Part shown: positions 31,901-40,223 of the stretch, piece by piece | How the letters are laid out: the number at the start of each line of letters is the position of its first letter | Numbering within the stretch: position 1 is the first letter of the stretch | From: Bacteroidales bacterium | GTDB lineage: Bacteria > Bacteroidota > Bacteroidia > Bacteroidales > F082 | Assembly (NCBI GenBank): GCA_900769945.1 | Contig: CAAGIO010000022.1 | Span: forward strand, 124,001 to 188,000 | Direction: 5' to 3' | DNA length: 64,000 bases | Notes under the pieces: model-generated | The model's database searches: none | What the model saw: the letters and a program-made list of their open reading frames with translations, nothing else | Told to the model about the DNA's origin: nothing | Translations under genes and position numbers: made by a program

Positions 31901-33565
31901 CTTAGGGAGCTGCAACCTACTGTCTTTGAAGACCTTATAGCAATGAACGCACTCTATCGTCCGGGACCAATGGATTATATCCCTAAGTTTATCGCCCGAA
32001 AACAAGGAAGGGAGCCGATAGAATACGACTTTCCGGAGATGGAGAAATATCTCAAGGATACTTACGGCGTTACGGTGTATCAGGAGCAGGTGATGCTTCT
32101 GTCGAGGCAACTTGCGAATTTCACAAGAGGTGAGTCCGACACTCTTAGAAAGGCTATGGGTAAGAAACAAAAGGCAAAGATGTTGGAACTCAAGGATAAA
32201 TTCCTGAAACAGGGACAGGAACTTGGACATGACGCGAAAACTCTTGAGAAGATTTGGGGCGACTGGGAGAAATTCGCCTCCTACGCCTTCAACAAGTCGC
32301 ATGCTACCTGTTACTCTTGGGTGTCGTACCAGACAGCATACCTGAAGGCTCATTATCCCGCGGAGTTCATGGCCGCCGTCCTAAACAGTAGCATAAGAAA
32401 TGGCGATGAGGTCATCTTTATGCTTGATGAATGCAAACGTATGAAACTCAACGTGCTCCCTCCAAATGTGAATAAGTCGGGATATAAGTTTTCGGTAGAT
32501 GAGAATGGCAATATTTGTTATGGCTTCGGAGGAATAAAGGGTGTTGGCGAGATTGTTGACTGTATCCGGTTAGAACGGGAGAAGAATGGATTATATACAA
32601 GTTTCGCGGAGTTCATGTCACGTGTGGGCGCGAAAAATATCAATAAGAAGGTTCTTGAGCAACTTGCAAAGGCGGGCGCATTCAGCGATTTTACCGAGCT
32701 TCATAGGGCTGCCTATTTCTATATCGCTCCCGGAGAGAAAGCCACATTCATTGAGAAGTCTATTCGTCAGGTTAACGCAAGCAACGAGCGTAAAAACAAC
32801 GCCCAGATCGACCTTTTCGGAGAGATGGAGACGTCGGGTGGCGAGGACCTCTTCCGCCTTGAAATCCCCCAGTGCGAACATTGGTCGAATATCAAAATGC
32901 TCGAAGAAGAAAAAGATGTGATAGGCTTCTACCTTAGCAAACACCCCCTCGACTCATATGCCCATACTATCCGCTTCTTCGCCGACACAAAGGTTGAGAA
33001 GATAAAGGAAGTGGTAGAAAATAAGAAGGGCGCAACCATTACTTTTGCCTGCTTCGTGGTGTCAGCCTCCGTCCTTACTACAAAATCGGGTAGGGCGTTC
33101 GGGAAATATGTCGTTGAGGATCAGACGGGTAGCTATGAGTTTGCCATCTTCGGCGAGACATTTATGAAGTTCAACTACAAGCATCTATTTGTCGAAGGTA
33201 CTCCTCTCCTTATCACCGGAATAGTGAAAGAACCTTTTTATAACTCAAACCTTCCAGATGATAAGAAACGTCCTAACGAGCTGAGCGTCACCAATGTACA
33301 GCTTTTAGACACTGTTTTTAATAATACAAAGAGAGAGGCAAGATTCATTGTCGATGTGAATAATCTTGATTCAACAAACGTGAATGATTTTGTTAAAATA
33401 ATACATGAAAACCCTGGAAATCAACAATATTCTATCTTGCTTGTTGATAAGGAACGTAATATGACCTGCCGCACACGTCCGACTAATGGAAAGATCAATG
33501 CGGAGGCTGTATTTAAAATTTTAGACGAAAGAAAAGATTTTGTCTCCTATGATTTGTTAAAATAA
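28970..33565 (+). CDS. dnaE: DNA polymerase III alpha subunit fused to a DEDDh proofreading exonuclease
   Basis: 1531 residues from ATG 28970. The first about 190 residues are an epsilon/DnaQ-type exonuclease with all active-site motifs: FDTETTG (Exo I), GHNVKFD (Exo II) and HNASADVEATARVF (Exo III, H and D). A linker of about 60 residues follows. Then come the PHP domain (FTHLHVHSHFSILDG, about 250) and the polymerase core (GPGRGSAAGSVVAY; catalytic PDIDVDFDDDG near 743; IHACGVIIG; ALYRPGPMDYIPKF; FNKSHATCYSWVSYQTAYLK). The end is a helix-hairpin-helix/OB part (ITFACFVVSASVLTTKSGRA, about 1350). It is the replicative polymerase with editing in cis. The usual DnaE is about 1160-1260 residues and takes its exonuclease as a separate subunit. 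Confidence 0.95.
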   Translation: MFLIFDTETTGLPKYKDAPITDFSAWPRLVQLAWQLHDELGQLVESHNHIVRPDGFIIPIEAKVVHGISTEYAMKVGEPLADVLKIFLDSAAKAKYLVGHNVKFDLSVVGCELLRLTGENPLGKWMHIDTCCENTARLCHIPGGSHAGRFRFPKLSELHRFLFGEDFDSAHNASADVEATARVFLECVRLGVIDNSVVKEDQSFFSRFKDANPDVVKPAGIEVRPNFESAAETPAQTEIIPGEDVNKAPETLKFTHLHVHSHFSILDGMSKIPDLVEKCKRCGMYSMALTDHGNMFGIKEFADYAASANAKVKGKIKDYEAVLAKDDASDEERLSAQNAIDKLKGEYFKPIFGTEAYCAPEKIEKKDGRADRGWHLILLAKNKTGYKNLCKLASIAYTDGFYYNPRIDHSLIEKYHDGIIACSACLGGEVPQKILNGDIKGAEETILWFKSVFGDDYYLEIQRHKTDKPGGDRTTYERQVEVNKVIMELAKKTGTKVIATNDAHFVEEEHGEAHDRLICLSTGKDLDDPSRMHYTKQEWLKSPQEMWDIFSDIPEALANTMEIAEKVESYSIDSDPIMPMFDIPSDFGTEEEYRAKFSQEDLFEEFTRNEHGEVVMSREEGEKKIKKLGGYDKLYRIKLEADYLSKLAWEGAKMRYGETLTEEQHERILFELHIMKTMGFPGYFLIVQDYIKGAREELGVSVGPGRGSAAGSVVAYCLKITDVDPLKYDLLFERFLNPDRISLPDIDVDFDDDGRAKVLDWITKKYGKEKVAHIITYGTMAAKSAIQDVSRVQKIPLSTVAEIKSFIPDKAFPDNVKDEKGNSPKVNLKNCLKYVTELKDRLEGDDENIASMLTYASELEDTNRQIGIHACGVIIGADDLTKFAPVCTIKDKETNEDVIVTQYDGHVVESVGLIKMDFLGLKTLTQIKDALANIKKTHGIDLDIDKIPIDDPETYALYSAGNTVGTFQFESAGMQKYLRELQPTVFEDLIAMNALYRPGPMDYIPKFIARKQGREPIEYDFPEMEKYLKDTYGVTVYQEQVMLLSRQLANFTRGESDTLRKAMGKKQKAKMLELKDKFLKQGQELGHDAKTLEKIWGDWEKFASYAFNKSHATCYSWVSYQTAYLKAHYPAEFMAAVLNSSIRNGDEVIFMLDECKRMKLNVLPPNVNKSGYKFSVDENGNICYGFGGIKGVGEIVDCIRLEREKNGLYTSFAEFMSRVGAKNINKKVLEQLAKAGAFSDFTELHRAAYFYIAPGEKATFIEKSIRQVNASNERKNNAQIDLFGEMETSGGEDLFRLEIPQCEHWSNIKMLEEEKDVIGFYLSKHPLDSYAHTIRFFADTKVEKIKEVVENKKGATITFACFVVSASVLTTKSGRAFGKYVVEDQTGSYEFAIFGETFMKFNYKHLFVEGTPLLITGIVKEPFYNSNLPDDKKRPNELSVTNVQLLDTVFNNTKREARFIVDVNNLDSTNVNDFVKIIHENPGNQQYSILLVDKERNMTCRTRPTNGKINAEAVFKILDERKDFVSYDLLK

Positions 33566-33566
33566 T

Positions 33567-33574
33567 TATCTTTG
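33567..33574 (+). promoter_or_regulatory. -7 element of trxA overlapping the dnaE end
   Basis: TATCTTTG begins 2 nt after the dnaE stop codon and lies 46 nt before the trxA ATG, so trxA has its own promoter. Confidence 0.6.
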
Positions 33575-33619
33575 CAAAATAAAAGATACAAACTATTAAC
33601 GATAAAAAATAAGAAAATT

Positions 33620-33937
33620 ATGGCAATTAAAATCACAGATGCAAATTTCGAGGCTGAAGTATTAAAGTCAGAGCTTCCTGTTATGGTGGATTTCGGTGCA
33701 ACATGGTGCGGACCTTGCAAGATGATTGCTCCTTATATGGACCAACTCTCAGAGGAATATGAAGGTAAGGCAAAGGTTTGCAAGGCTGACATCGACGAGT
33801 GCTCAGGTCTTGCAGCAAAATTCCGTATCATGAATGTTCCTACAGTCCTTTTCTTTAAAAACGGCGAGGTTGTCGAGAAACATGTCGGCGGCGCACAGAA
33901 ATCTGTTTTTGAAGATAAGTTGAAGAAATTCATCTAA
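33620..33937 (+). CDS. trxA: Thioredoxin
   Basis: 105 residues from ATG 33620, the normal thioredoxin length. The redox motif WCGPCKM and the cis-Pro segment MNVPTVLFFKNGEVVEKHVG are complete. It reduces protein disulfides in the cytoplasm using electrons from thioredoxin reductase. An upstream in-frame start at 33572 lies in the promoter leader and is not used. It ends shortly before a terminator at 33961. Confidence 0.96.
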   Translation: MAIKITDANFEAEVLKSELPVMVDFGATWCGPCKMIAPYMDQLSEEYEGKAKVCKADIDECSGLAAKFRIMNVPTVLFFKNGEVVEKHVGGAQKSVFEDKLKKFI

Positions 33938-33960
33938 TCGGTACCAGATTGAATTACATG

Positions 33961-33994
33961 GAGTGTGGGACAGTTCTTCCACACTCTATTTTTT
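33961..33994 (+). terminator. Rho-independent terminator after trxA
   Basis: GAGTGTGG (33961-33968) pairs with CCACACTC (33979-33986), followed by TATTTTTT. Confidence 0.8.
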
Positions 33995-34007
33995 AAAACG
34001 TAACCTA

Positions 34008-34943
34008 ATGCCTATCAATAACAACGACGTCGCAAAACTTGGAGGTATAGAGTTCCATGCCCGGCAGATAGTGGAAGGCTTTATTGCCGGTATCCATAAG
34101 AGCCCTTTCCATGGATTCTCGGTGGAGTTTGCCGAACACCGCCTGTATAACTCCGGCGAGCCTATACGCAATATCGACTGGAAACTGTATGGAAGGACTG
34201 AAAGGCTCTTTGTTAAACGCTATGAGGAGGAAACGAATCTGCGCTGCCAGATTGTCATTGACACCAGCTCAAGTATGTTCTTCCCTGTCAGGCGGCAAAA
34301 CAACTTAGAGTCCCCTAACAAATTGATATTCTCGGCTTATAGTGCGGCCTCTCTTGCCGAGCTGATGAGACGTCAACGTGATGCCGTTGGCCTCGTGCTC
34401 TTTGATGACGACATTGTCCTACAAACAGAGGCAAAAAACTCTAACGTACATATCAATATGATTTATAATCATTTGGAGAAACTGCTCTCTCCTTTTGACA
34501 GTAAAGTACGTAAGAACACCGACGCTGCCTCTTGCCTGCACAAGATAGCAGAGACGACACATAAACGCTCCCTCGTGATTGTTTTTAGCGATATGCTTGA
34601 CAACGTGTCGGACTATGACCGTATTTTCGCCGCCCTCGAACATCTCCGATATAATAAGCATGAGGTGATTCTCTTCCATGTTAGCGATGGACCTAAAGAA
34701 AACAATCTCGATTTTGAAAACAGACCCTTCCGCTTCATCGACCTTGAAAGTGGTGACACCATAAAACTGAATCCCTCGGAAGTGAAAGCCAAGTACGCGG
34801 ATATTATGAAATCGAAAAATGAGGAATTGCTTCGGCATTGCTATCAGTATCAAATCGATTACGTCAATGCTGACATCAACTCCCTCTATGACCAAGTGCT
34901 CACCGCTTATCTATTAAAACGAGAAAAACTCTATAAATCATAA
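34008..34943 (+). CDS. DUF58 (vWA-like) protein
   Basis: 311 residues from ATG 34008. DUF58 signatures are visible: FHGFSVEFAEHRLYNSGEPI, then RNIDWKLYGRTERLFVKRYE, and the vWA MIDAS-like DTSSSMFF (D-x-S-x-S) near residue 85. Such proteins usually partner a MoxR-type AAA+ ATPase, which is not found next to it here. The 3' end overlaps the convergent HhH gene by 6 nt. Probable cytoplasmic scaffold or chaperone partner; function not established. Confidence 0.85.
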   Translation: MPINNNDVAKLGGIEFHARQIVEGFIAGIHKSPFHGFSVEFAEHRLYNSGEPIRNIDWKLYGRTERLFVKRYEEETNLRCQIVIDTSSSMFFPVRRQNNLESPNKLIFSAYSAASLAELMRRQRDAVGLVLFDDDIVLQTEAKNSNVHINMIYNHLEKLLSPFDSKVRKNTDAASCLHKIAETTHKRSLVIVFSDMLDNVSDYDRIFAALEHLRYNKHEVILFHVSDGPKENNLDFENRPFRFIDLESGDTIKLNPSEVKAKYADIMKSKNEELLRHCYQYQIDYVNADINSLYDQVLTAYLLKREKLYKS

Positions 34944-37022
34944 CTTTAGTATCATCTGTATTGTAGCATCACACTTGATGTTGCCATCTATCTTTTCTAA
35001 TCCGCTGCCAATCTCGTCAATGTCATGATAAATGGTTGCCCCTATCTTTGCGTTGATTGTCAGTTTCTTATTCAGCATCGCCCTCCCAACGGCATACATC
35101 CTCATTCCCTTGTGATAATAGCTTGTGGAAGAAAACGAATACAATATGTCGCTTTCGTATGCGTAAACACCACCCGACTGATTGTCGAAAAGGGCGTATC
35201 TGAAATCTAAACTGTAGTGTCGTTCACTATTGTGATACGAGATGTCTTGATAGATAAGGTACGAATGGTTGTGTCCTCCGCTTCCTGTTTTTGCAACATG
35301 GTATTCTGCCCTGTTTTTTAATGAGACACACTCACCGACATGATAGCTCGCGTGTATCCTGCACATAGTCTTGTTTTCTCTCGTTGTTTTCTTTGAATAT
35401 TCGTCGGGCATGGTAATGTTAGTGTCCTTGGCTTTATATTTTAATTGTATGTAAAACAATGTGTTCTTGTTGAGCTGATGTTGTATTTGGCAGTTGTACT
35501 CTTGCACTCTGCTTGGTGAATACACCGTCATCTTTATCCAGTCGGACTGTGGGAAATCAAAGGATGCGATGAGTTTCCATCTTGGCGCAAAGGAGAATGT
35601 TGTGGTGAGTAAGAGGCCTTTTTCGTTTCGTGCGCTGCTTCCGTTTGAGAAAGCGTTACAATAAAAGTTTTGGAAGCTTCTGTCGTAGTGCCGGTATAAA
35701 ACAGTGAAGTCGATATATCCTGCCGGCTGTAATGTCGCGCCCGCCAAAAACGCAGGAGCACGGTTGCTACTCATCGCCGCCTCTCCGAACAAGGCAAACC
35801 TGCTTCCTACATAATAAATGTCAACTCCATGATTATCATTACTTCTGCCGTTGAAATAGAAGGCGTTGTAAATCCTTGGCTCGGGGTTAAGCTCGCAACT
35901 TAACAATGTCTTATGAAAAGTGTATCCAACCTGCATGTTACCGGTATTATAGCTGATGTTTAATCCGAGGAGCTGTCGTCGAATTGAATGTCGGTCGATG
36001 ATTTCCGCGACGGTCCGGTGGAGTCCGGAATATTGTAATGCCGAGACCTCCGTCACCTCGCCTGTGCTGTCGGTCGCACTGATGTTTGCGTCGGCTTTCT
36101 TATTTGAGTAAAAAAGAGTTAGCTCGTATCCCTTGTGCCTAAGTGTAGCCGCGACACCTCTAAGGTAGCGGGCTTCGTTCGCTGATTTCGAGGCTCTTAT
36201 CTTCTTGCTCCTCCTTAACAATGTGCCGCCGGCTATTGCCATGCTTTGTCCCGAACCCATGGTAAGCCCTTGTCCGAACGAGAGCTGGTAGTCTCCGATT
36301 GCTATAGCCTTGATGAACTTAATGTCTTTTAACAATAGATGGCATGATATAAAGTCAATGGCTCGATATCGGCTTTTCTCAATCATTTTCATTAGGCTGT
36401 CGTTAGCCCTTGCCATGAAAAGATATTCTCCAGCATCTTTCTCCATTACAAATCCGGCCTCTAATATATCCCGAATATCAAAATTGTACCTTATCATTGC
36501 CTTCTGTGGACTTCCGAAGTATTTCTTGTTTGGATTTTCCGCTAATAATGAATCACTTACATCTTCGTATCCCGCCTTTTTGTAGAAAGGCTGGCTCATT
36601 TGTAAGATGATCTTATGCGAGCCTTTCATTTTTTTCTTCCGCTCGTTCACTTCATCTCTCTTAAAGACAACACAATTCTTTAACAATTGGAATGTCATCT
36701 CGTCTATCCCTTCAATATATTTTAACTCATTGATATGAATAATGTCTCCGTATTTCTTCCTGTATTCATTGACTTTTTCAACAGTTGTGATGTTAATGAT
36801 ATTTAACTCGCTGAGTTGCGATAATTCGTCTGTGTCGTTGATGTTGATTTTGTTGTCAAGTATGTGTAGGTAGTTCTCCATTTCTTCAGAATAGTCTGCC
36901 TCCTCGTCATTTCTATCTGTCATTCGTTCAATCTGCGTTGCTATTATCTCGTTTGTAATATTTTGACCTTTTAAATAGCAGAAGGAAGACAAAAGGAGTA
37001 CTGCAAGTAATAATCGTCTCAT
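34938..37022 (-). CDS. Helix-hairpin-helix protein with C-terminal outer-membrane barrel-like region
   Basis: 694 residues, with a signal peptide (LLLAVLLLSSFCYLKGQ). Residues about 40-125 carry ComEA-like helix-hairpin-helix motifs (LSQLSELNIINITTVEKVNE, IHINELKYIEGIDEMTFQLL). The remaining about 550 residues are beta-rich with many aromatic residues and end in QMILKL, like an outer-membrane barrel. Bacteroidota proteins of this build are commonly annotated simply as HhH-domain proteins. DNA binding at the surface or in the periplasm is possible but unproven. It is followed 26 nt upstream on the same strand by the PorV-like gene. Confidence 0.75.
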   Translation of the reverse strand: MRRLLLAVLLLSSFCYLKGQNITNEIIATQIERMTDRNDEEADYSEEMENYLHILDNKININDTDELSQLSELNIINITTVEKVNEYRKKYGDIIHINELKYIEGIDEMTFQLLKNCVVFKRDEVNERKKKMKGSHKIILQMSQPFYKKAGYEDVSDSLLAENPNKKYFGSPQKAMIRYNFDIRDILEAGFVMEKDAGEYLFMARANDSLMKMIEKSRYRAIDFISCHLLLKDIKFIKAIAIGDYQLSFGQGLTMGSGQSMAIAGGTLLRRSKKIRASKSANEARYLRGVAATLRHKGYELTLFYSNKKADANISATDSTGEVTEVSALQYSGLHRTVAEIIDRHSIRRQLLGLNISYNTGNMQVGYTFHKTLLSCELNPEPRIYNAFYFNGRSNDNHGVDIYYVGSRFALFGEAAMSSNRAPAFLAGATLQPAGYIDFTVLYRHYDRSFQNFYCNAFSNGSSARNEKGLLLTTTFSFAPRWKLIASFDFPQSDWIKMTVYSPSRVQEYNCQIQHQLNKNTLFYIQLKYKAKDTNITMPDEYSKKTTRENKTMCRIHASYHVGECVSLKNRAEYHVAKTGSGGHNHSYLIYQDISYHNSERHYSLDFRYALFDNQSGGVYAYESDILYSFSSTSYYHKGMRMYAVGRAMLNKKLTINAKIGATIYHDIDEIGSGLEKIDGNIKCDATIQMILKL

Positions 37023-37048
37023 TGTCTATTATGTTAAGGTTCAAGATG

Positions 37049-37864
37049 TTAAGAATGGATTGCAAAGGTGAAGCTGCTTTGGAACGACACCCCGGTATAT
37101 TGGTTCAGCTTTGAAGATATGTCGATGGTGAACCTGTGAAATGAATAGCCGGCTCCGAAGCAGGCGGTTCCCGGGTGGGTGTATATTCCTGCACGCAGGT
37201 AGAATTCATTCAGGGTATGGTACTCGAACCCAAGCCTATAGTCGGTCTTTTTGTCGGTGTCATACTCTATCTCTCCAAAGGCTATAAAGTCTTTCGTGAT
37301 TTTGTATGAGAAACCGCACCTTATTATAATAGGTATTCTGGTTTTCATCTTCCATGTCCTCGCAAATATCGGATTAAATAAATATACGCCTACGCTAACC
37401 GACTCAGAAATAGGAGTTTGAAAGCCGAGCTCAATGGTTGCGCATTGTCGTGCCGAATAGTCATCAGAGAAACTGAATAGAAGGTAGTCTAACTTCAATC
37501 CGATACGCAGCTTCTCTCCAAAACATCTTGAATAGGCGAGTCCTATCTTGTTCTCGTTATAGTTGTTGGATCCGAACCTGTTGAAAGACAGTCCGAGAGC
37601 ACCGGTGGAAGATGGTATGACAAAGGCGGCGGCATAGTTGCTTAACTCTTTCATAAAAAACCTGTTGTCGTAGGCGAAACCGGCCATGACGTGTTGTGCT
37701 CCTACTATCCCGGCAGGATTGTTCGCGATGCTCCAGAAGTCGGAGAGTGCTACGCTGCAGTTACCCATAGAGTTGCTGCGTCCTCCTACAATCCCGGACA
37801 AATCCCATGAATACAATTGTAAAAACGATAGGAGCAATCCTATCATAAGAAAAAGACGTTTCAT
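37049..37864 (-). CDS. PorV/PorQ-like outer-membrane barrel protein
   Basis: 271 residues from ATG 37864, with a signal peptide (MKRLFLMIGLLLSFLQLYSW). GGRSNSMGNCSVALSDFWSI, then ANNPAGIV is the start motif of FadL/PorV-like barrels of Bacteroidota. Later segments alternate as beta strands (YRLGFEYHTLNEFYLRAGIY) and it ends QSSFTFAIHS. It could be a T9SS accessory barrel or a separate porin. It is co-directional with the HhH/barrel gene (26 nt), so both are probably one envelope operon with the -7 element at 37886-37893. Confidence 0.7.
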   Translation of the reverse strand: MKRLFLMIGLLLSFLQLYSWDLSGIVGGRSNSMGNCSVALSDFWSIANNPAGIVGAQHVMAGFAYDNRFFMKELSNYAAAFVIPSSTGALGLSFNRFGSNNYNENKIGLAYSRCFGEKLRIGLKLDYLLFSFSDDYSARQCATIELGFQTPISESVSVGVYLFNPIFARTWKMKTRIPIIIRCGFSYKITKDFIAFGEIEYDTDKKTDYRLGFEYHTLNEFYLRAGIYTHPGTACFGAGYSFHRFTIDISSKLNQYTGVSFQSSFTFAIHS

Positions 37865-37885
37865 AATTTTTTGGTTTTGTTGCTG

Positions 37886-37893
37886 CAAAGATA
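37886..37893 (-). promoter_or_regulatory. -7 element of the PorV-like/HhH operon
   Basis: Minus strand TATCTTTG, 21 nt before the ATG at 37864. Confidence 0.6.
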
Positions 37894-37925
37894 ATTGTTT
37901 TTTGCGAATGTTTGAATATTAATAT

Positions 37926-37933
37926 TAATTTTG
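37926..37933 (+). promoter_or_regulatory. -7 element of the eight-gene DUF456-fRMsr operon
   Basis: TAATTTTG, 14 nt before the ATG at 37948. The short leader is common for this genome. Confidence 0.6.
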
Positions 37934-37947
37934 TAGCAAAAAAAATT

Positions 37948-38469
37948 ATGGATTATTTGTTGTTTGTTTGTGCTGTAATACTGATTGTCCTTGGTCTTAT
38001 AGGAGATGTTATTCCGGGCATACCGGGTACTCCCGTAACGTACCTTGCGGTGCTGCTTCTTCATTGGACTGAAAAAGTAAGCTATACCACTGATTTTCTT
38101 GTTATTACAGGTGTAATTTGTGTAGCTATTACAGTGTTGGATTATATCGTACCTGTTTGGGGGACAAAGAGGTTCGGGGGTACAAAGGCAGGTGCCCGCG
38201 GCAGTACTATCGGCTTGATTATCAGTGTTATAGTGTTGCCTATGCTTGGCATAGTGCTCGGCCCTTTTGGCATATTCGGGCTTCTCGGCGGTCCTTTCCT
38301 TGGCGCCTATATTGGGGAGAAGATGAGCGGTGTTCCGGAAAACAGGGCATGGCGTTCTGCCTTTGGCTCGTTTGTAGGTTTTCTTGCTGGCACTTTTATG
38401 AAGATAGTTTATACTTTGGTGATAGGCTTCTTTGTTGTTAAAGATATTATTATGGCTATAATTGATTGA
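37948..38469 (+). CDS. DUF456 membrane protein
   Basis: 173 residues from ATG 37948. It has about four or five hydrophobic helices and the glycine-rich motif LIGDVIPGIPGTPVTYLAVL. A second Gly-rich stretch (GPFGIFGLLGGPFLGAYIGE) is typical of DUF456. It is an inner-membrane protein of unknown function and the first gene of an eight-gene operon; the transketolase start is only 2 nt behind its stop. Confidence 0.85.
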   Translation: MDYLLFVCAVILIVLGLIGDVIPGIPGTPVTYLAVLLLHWTEKVSYTTDFLVITGVICVAITVLDYIVPVWGTKRFGGTKAGARGSTIGLIISVIVLPMLGIVLGPFGIFGLLGGPFLGAYIGEKMSGVPENRAWRSAFGSFVGFLAGTFMKIVYTLVIGFFVVKDIIMAIID

Positions 38470-38471
38470 TT

Positions 38472-39281
38472 ATGAATATTACTACAGAGGAAAGAGCTCG
38501 ACATATTAGAAAGCTTATATTATTATCTCTTGCAGAATCTGGTTCCGGACATACCGGAGGGTCGTTGGACCTTGCAGATGTGTTTGCTGTATTGTATTTC
38601 AACCATTTGCGTTATGACGTCAGTAACCCTTCGTGGGAAAGAAGGGACCGTGTCGTCCTTTCTATCGGTCATACCGCTCCTGTGTTGTACGCCACTCTCG
38701 CTGAGGCAGGATTCTTCCCGGAGGAGGAGATGCTGACGTTAAGGAAAAAAGGCTCCCGCCTACAAGGACATCCGAGTCTTGACTCAGGGCTTCCGGGGCT
38801 TGAGACATCGGCAGGCTCTTTGGGGCAGGGACTGTCAATAGCGGTGGGGATGGCTCTCGCAGCAAAGATGGATAACGCTGACCATAGAGTCTATTGCGTG
38901 CTCGGTGATGGCGAGATTCAGGAGGGCAGCGTCTGGGAGGCTGCAATGTCGGCGGCTCATCATAAACTTGATAATATCTGCGCAATACTCGATAGGAACA
39001 GGCTGCAGATTGACGGTGCGACAGAAGACGTTATGGCTCTTGAACCGCTCGCTGACAAATGGAAGTCATTCGGATGGAATGTCATTGATGTTGACGGTCA
39101 CAATCATCAGGAGATAAAGAAAGCCCTCTCTGATGCTGATAAGAAAAAAGGCGTGCCGTCGATTATCATCGCTAATACGATAATGGGTAAAGGTGTGCCC
39201 GAAATTGAAAACGATAACAGATGGCACGGGAAGGTGCCTTCAAAAGAACAGGTGTTGTTGTGGATAAAAGAATTATTATGA
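38472..39281 (+). CDS. Transketolase, N-terminal subunit
   Basis: 269 residues, the thiamine-diphosphate-binding half of a split transketolase. SGHTGGSLDLADVFAVLYFN and the ThDP motif CVLGDGEIQEGSVWEAAMSA (GDG...N type) are clear, with GSLGQGLSIAVGMA before it. It works with the next gene in the non-oxidative pentose phosphate pathway, transferring two-carbon units. The start is ATG 38472, and the 3' end overlaps the next gene by 4 nt. Confidence 0.93.
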   Translation: MNITTEERARHIRKLILLSLAESGSGHTGGSLDLADVFAVLYFNHLRYDVSNPSWERRDRVVLSIGHTAPVLYATLAEAGFFPEEEMLTLRKKGSRLQGHPSLDSGLPGLETSAGSLGQGLSIAVGMALAAKMDNADHRVYCVLGDGEIQEGSVWEAAMSAAHHKLDNICAILDRNRLQIDGATEDVMALEPLADKWKSFGWNVIDVDGHNHQEIKKALSDADKKKGVPSIIIANTIMGKGVPEIENDNRWHGKVPSKEQVLLWIKELL

Positions 39282-40222
39282 AATTAATTAATAAAGGTGA
39301 TAAAGCGGGAAAAACGGGCTTCGGCGAGGGCGTTCTTTCCGCTGCAGAGAAAAACCGTGACGTGGTCGGCATAGGCGCTGACATCACCACGTCGGTTGGA
39401 ATGAACTTATTCGCTGAAAGATTCCCGGAGCGTTTCATCTCCTTAGGTATAGCGGAACAGAATTGTGTGGCTGCCGCCGCCGGTATGGCACTGAGCGGAA
39501 AAAAACCTGTCTTCAGCACCTATGGCGTCTTCGCTGCTCATAGGGCTAACGACCAGATAAGGATCTCCGTGTGCTACAACAATCTTCATGTAGTGATAGG
39601 TGGCGCACACGCCGGAATATCAGTCGGTCCTGACGGAGCAACGCATCAGGCATTGGAAGACATCGCCGTGACAAGGGTGCTACCTCGCATGGTGGTGCTT
39701 TCCCCTTGCGACGCCACCCAGACAAAAATCGCTACCGAAAAGGCTATCCTTGAACTCGACTGCCCGGTGTATTTACGCTTCGGCCGTGAGCCTGTGGCAG
39801 ATTTCACTCCCGACGACCAAGAGTTCCAAATAGGGAAGGCTCAGGTCATGAAAGAAGGCTCTGACGTTTGCATCATCGCCACAGGTAGCGAGGTGTGGGA
39901 GTCGTTGAACGCAGCACAAATGCTTGAAAATGACGGCATATCCACCATGGTCGTCAATATGCACACAATAAAACCTATTGATGAAGAGATGCTCTTAGAC
40001 GTGTCAAGACGCTTCCCAAAGGTCTATACCGTTGAAGAACATCAGGTTGTGGGTGGTCTCGGCAGCGCAGTGTCAGAGTTCCTTTCACAAAACAACCCGA
40101 TACAGGTTATAAGAATTGGTGTTTGCGACCGTTTCGGTGAATCAGGAAAGGCTCAAGAGCTTATGCATGAGTTCGGCCTCGATGCTGTTGGAATCTATAA
40201 AAAAATTAAAAATATTGAATAA
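39278..40222 (+). CDS. Transketolase, C-terminal subunit
   Basis: 314 residues from ATG 39278 (ATGA overlap). It contains the pyrimidine-binding half (FISLGIAEQNCVAAAAGMAL with the catalytic Glu, FSTYGVFAAHRANDQIR) and the C-terminal domain (VYTVEEHQVVGGLGSAVSEF). Split transketolases of this form are common in Bacteroidota, Clostridia and archaea. The partner is the preceding gene. Confidence 0.93.
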   Translation: MKLINKGDKAGKTGFGEGVLSAAEKNRDVVGIGADITTSVGMNLFAERFPERFISLGIAEQNCVAAAAGMALSGKKPVFSTYGVFAAHRANDQIRISVCYNNLHVVIGGAHAGISVGPDGATHQALEDIAVTRVLPRMVVLSPCDATQTKIATEKAILELDCPVYLRFGREPVADFTPDDQEFQIGKAQVMKEGSDVCIIATGSEVWESLNAAQMLENDGISTMVVNMHTIKPIDEEMLLDVSRRFPKVYTVEEHQVVGGLGSAVSEFLSQNNPIQVIRIGVCDRFGESGKAQELMHEFGLDAVGIYKKIKNIE

Positions 40223-40223
40223 T

